Below are positions 5,486 through 6,139 of a stretch of 6,139 nucleotides of DNA, in pieces. Every line of letters starts with the position of its first letter. Positions within the stretch are counted from its first letter, which is position 1. The translations under genes and the position numbers were made by a program. Below the pieces are notes generated by a model. It saw nothing but the letters and a program-made list of their open reading frames with translations. It ran no database searches and was not told where the DNA came from. The stretch is from Clostridiales bacterium UBA3680 (GTDB taxonomy: Bacteria > Bacillota > Clostridia > Lachnospirales > CAG-274): contig DFJD01000013.1 of assembly GCA_002372875.1 (NCBI GenBank), forward strand, positions 6,887-13,025, in the 5' to 3' direction.

Positions 5486-6139
5486 AACACAAAAAGCCAA
5501 ACTTGAAGATAACATAACAATAGGAAAGGACAAAGCCCTCCAGGCGGCTCTTAAACAAATCGAGAAAAGTTTTGGTAAAGGCTCGGTAATGAAGCTTGGA
5601 GACAGCAATGTGGATAACACCGTCAAAACCATACCCACAGGTTCCTTGGGTCTTGACCTTGCTCTTGGCATAGGCGGTATCCCGAAAGGAAGAGTTGTGG
5701 AGATATACGGACCCGAAAGCTCGGGTAAAACAACGCTTGCTCTTCATATTGTGGCACAGGTGCAAAAAATGGGCGGCATTGCGGCTTTTGTGGATGCTGA
5801 ACATGCTCTTGACCCTACCTACGCACAAAAGCTTGGCGTAAAAATAGAGGACCTTTACGTATCTCAGCCCGACGACGGAGAACAGGCGCTTGAAATTGCC
5901 GAAACAATGGTTCGTTCCGGAGCTATAGATCTGGTGGTAATAGACTCTGTTGCCGCCCTTGTACCCCGTATGGAAATTGACGGAGAGATGGGAGATGCGG
6001 TAGTAGGCGCTCAGGCGAGACTTATGAGTCAGGCGCTTCGTAAGCTTACACCCGTTACCGCAAAAAGCGGAGCTACGGTAATATTTATCAACCAGCTCAG
6101 AGAAAAAATAGGCGTTATGTTCGGTAACCCCGAAACTAC
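5478..6139 (+). CDS. recA: RecA recombinase (5' part, runs off the right edge)
   Basis: RecA is the ATP-dependent strand-exchange protein of homologous recombination and the co-protease that triggers LexA cleavage in the SOS response. The visible 220 residues include LKQIEKSFGKGS near the N-terminus, Walker A GPESSGKT (78-85), catalytic E108 in FVDAEHALD, Walker B LVVID ending at D156, the L1-loop region (GEMGDAVVGAQARLMSQ), and FINQLREKIGVMFGNPET near the edge. Residue numbers run 12 higher than in E. coli RecA because of a lysine-rich N-terminal extension (MAKTQKAKLEDNITIGK). Start ATG 5478 has a near-perfect AAGGAGG (5465-5471) 6 nt upstream, inside cinA, and overlaps the cinA stop by 8 nt. 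The L2 loop and C-terminal domain lie beyond the window. No LexA-type GAAC-N4-GTTC box is visible by eye upstream of the gene. Confidence 0.98.
   Translation, partial: MAKTQKAKLEDNITIGKDKALQAALKQIEKSFGKGSVMKLGDSNVDNTVKTIPTGSLGLDLALGIGGIPKGRVVEIYGPESSGKTTLALHIVAQVQKMGGIAAFVDAEHALDPTYAQKLGVKIEDLYVSQPDDGEQALEIAETMVRSGAIDLVVIDSVAALVPRMEIDGEMGDAVVGAQARLMSQALRKLTPVTAKSGATVIFINQLREKIGVMFGNPET

Noticed and set aside
5153..5828. Minus-strand open frames of 172 and 144 codons opposite cinA and recA
   Set aside because: They lie opposite the CinA amidase motifs and RecA Walker A; the plus-strand coding is beyond doubt.

Overview
The window looks like a chromosomal segment of a low-GC, Gram-positive anaerobe of the Clostridia (Oscillospiraceae/Lachnospiraceae-like). 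The basis is a cinA-recA pair, strong Bacillota-type Shine-Dalgarno sites (AAGGAGG), a TTG start, AGA/AGG-rich coding, and tRNA genes without an encoded CCA. The genus is an inference; the sequence does not fix it.

The left part (1-1990) looks like accessory DNA. It holds the possible last 15 codons of an upstream gene, then a multi-membrane-span acyltransferase-like gene (109-986) broken by a frameshift at a run of nine A's and apparently missing an internal block. Next comes a small, very AT-rich, four-span membrane protein of unknown function (1025-1432). About 560 bp without a convincing gene follow, with an insertion-sequence/MITE-like inverted repeat (1498-1628), two terminator-like hairpins (1717-1757 and 1796-1847), a duplicated 13-mer, and a perfect 38-nt palindrome (1898-1935).

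The right part is core genome. A consensus sigma-A promoter (TTGACA-17-TATAAT, 1943-1971) drives three tightly packed tRNA genes, Asp(GTC), Val(TAC) and Leu(TAA), none with an encoded CCA. An intrinsic terminator (2249-2278) and a Shine-Dalgarno site fill the 47 nt between tRNA-Leu and cca, the gene for the enzyme that adds CCA to tRNAs. cca is followed, with overlapping stop/start codons at every junction, by a short-chain dehydrogenase gene, cinA (NMN amidase/competence-damage protein) and recA, which runs off the right edge. Four translationally coupled genes thus sit behind a tRNA operon terminator with no obvious promoter of their own, which suggests read-through expression.

I see no CRISPR array, phage module, defence island or clearly new system. 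The most interesting points are the tRNA-terminator-cca-SDR-cinA-recA arrangement, the long palindrome beside the tRNA promoter, and the decayed region to its left.
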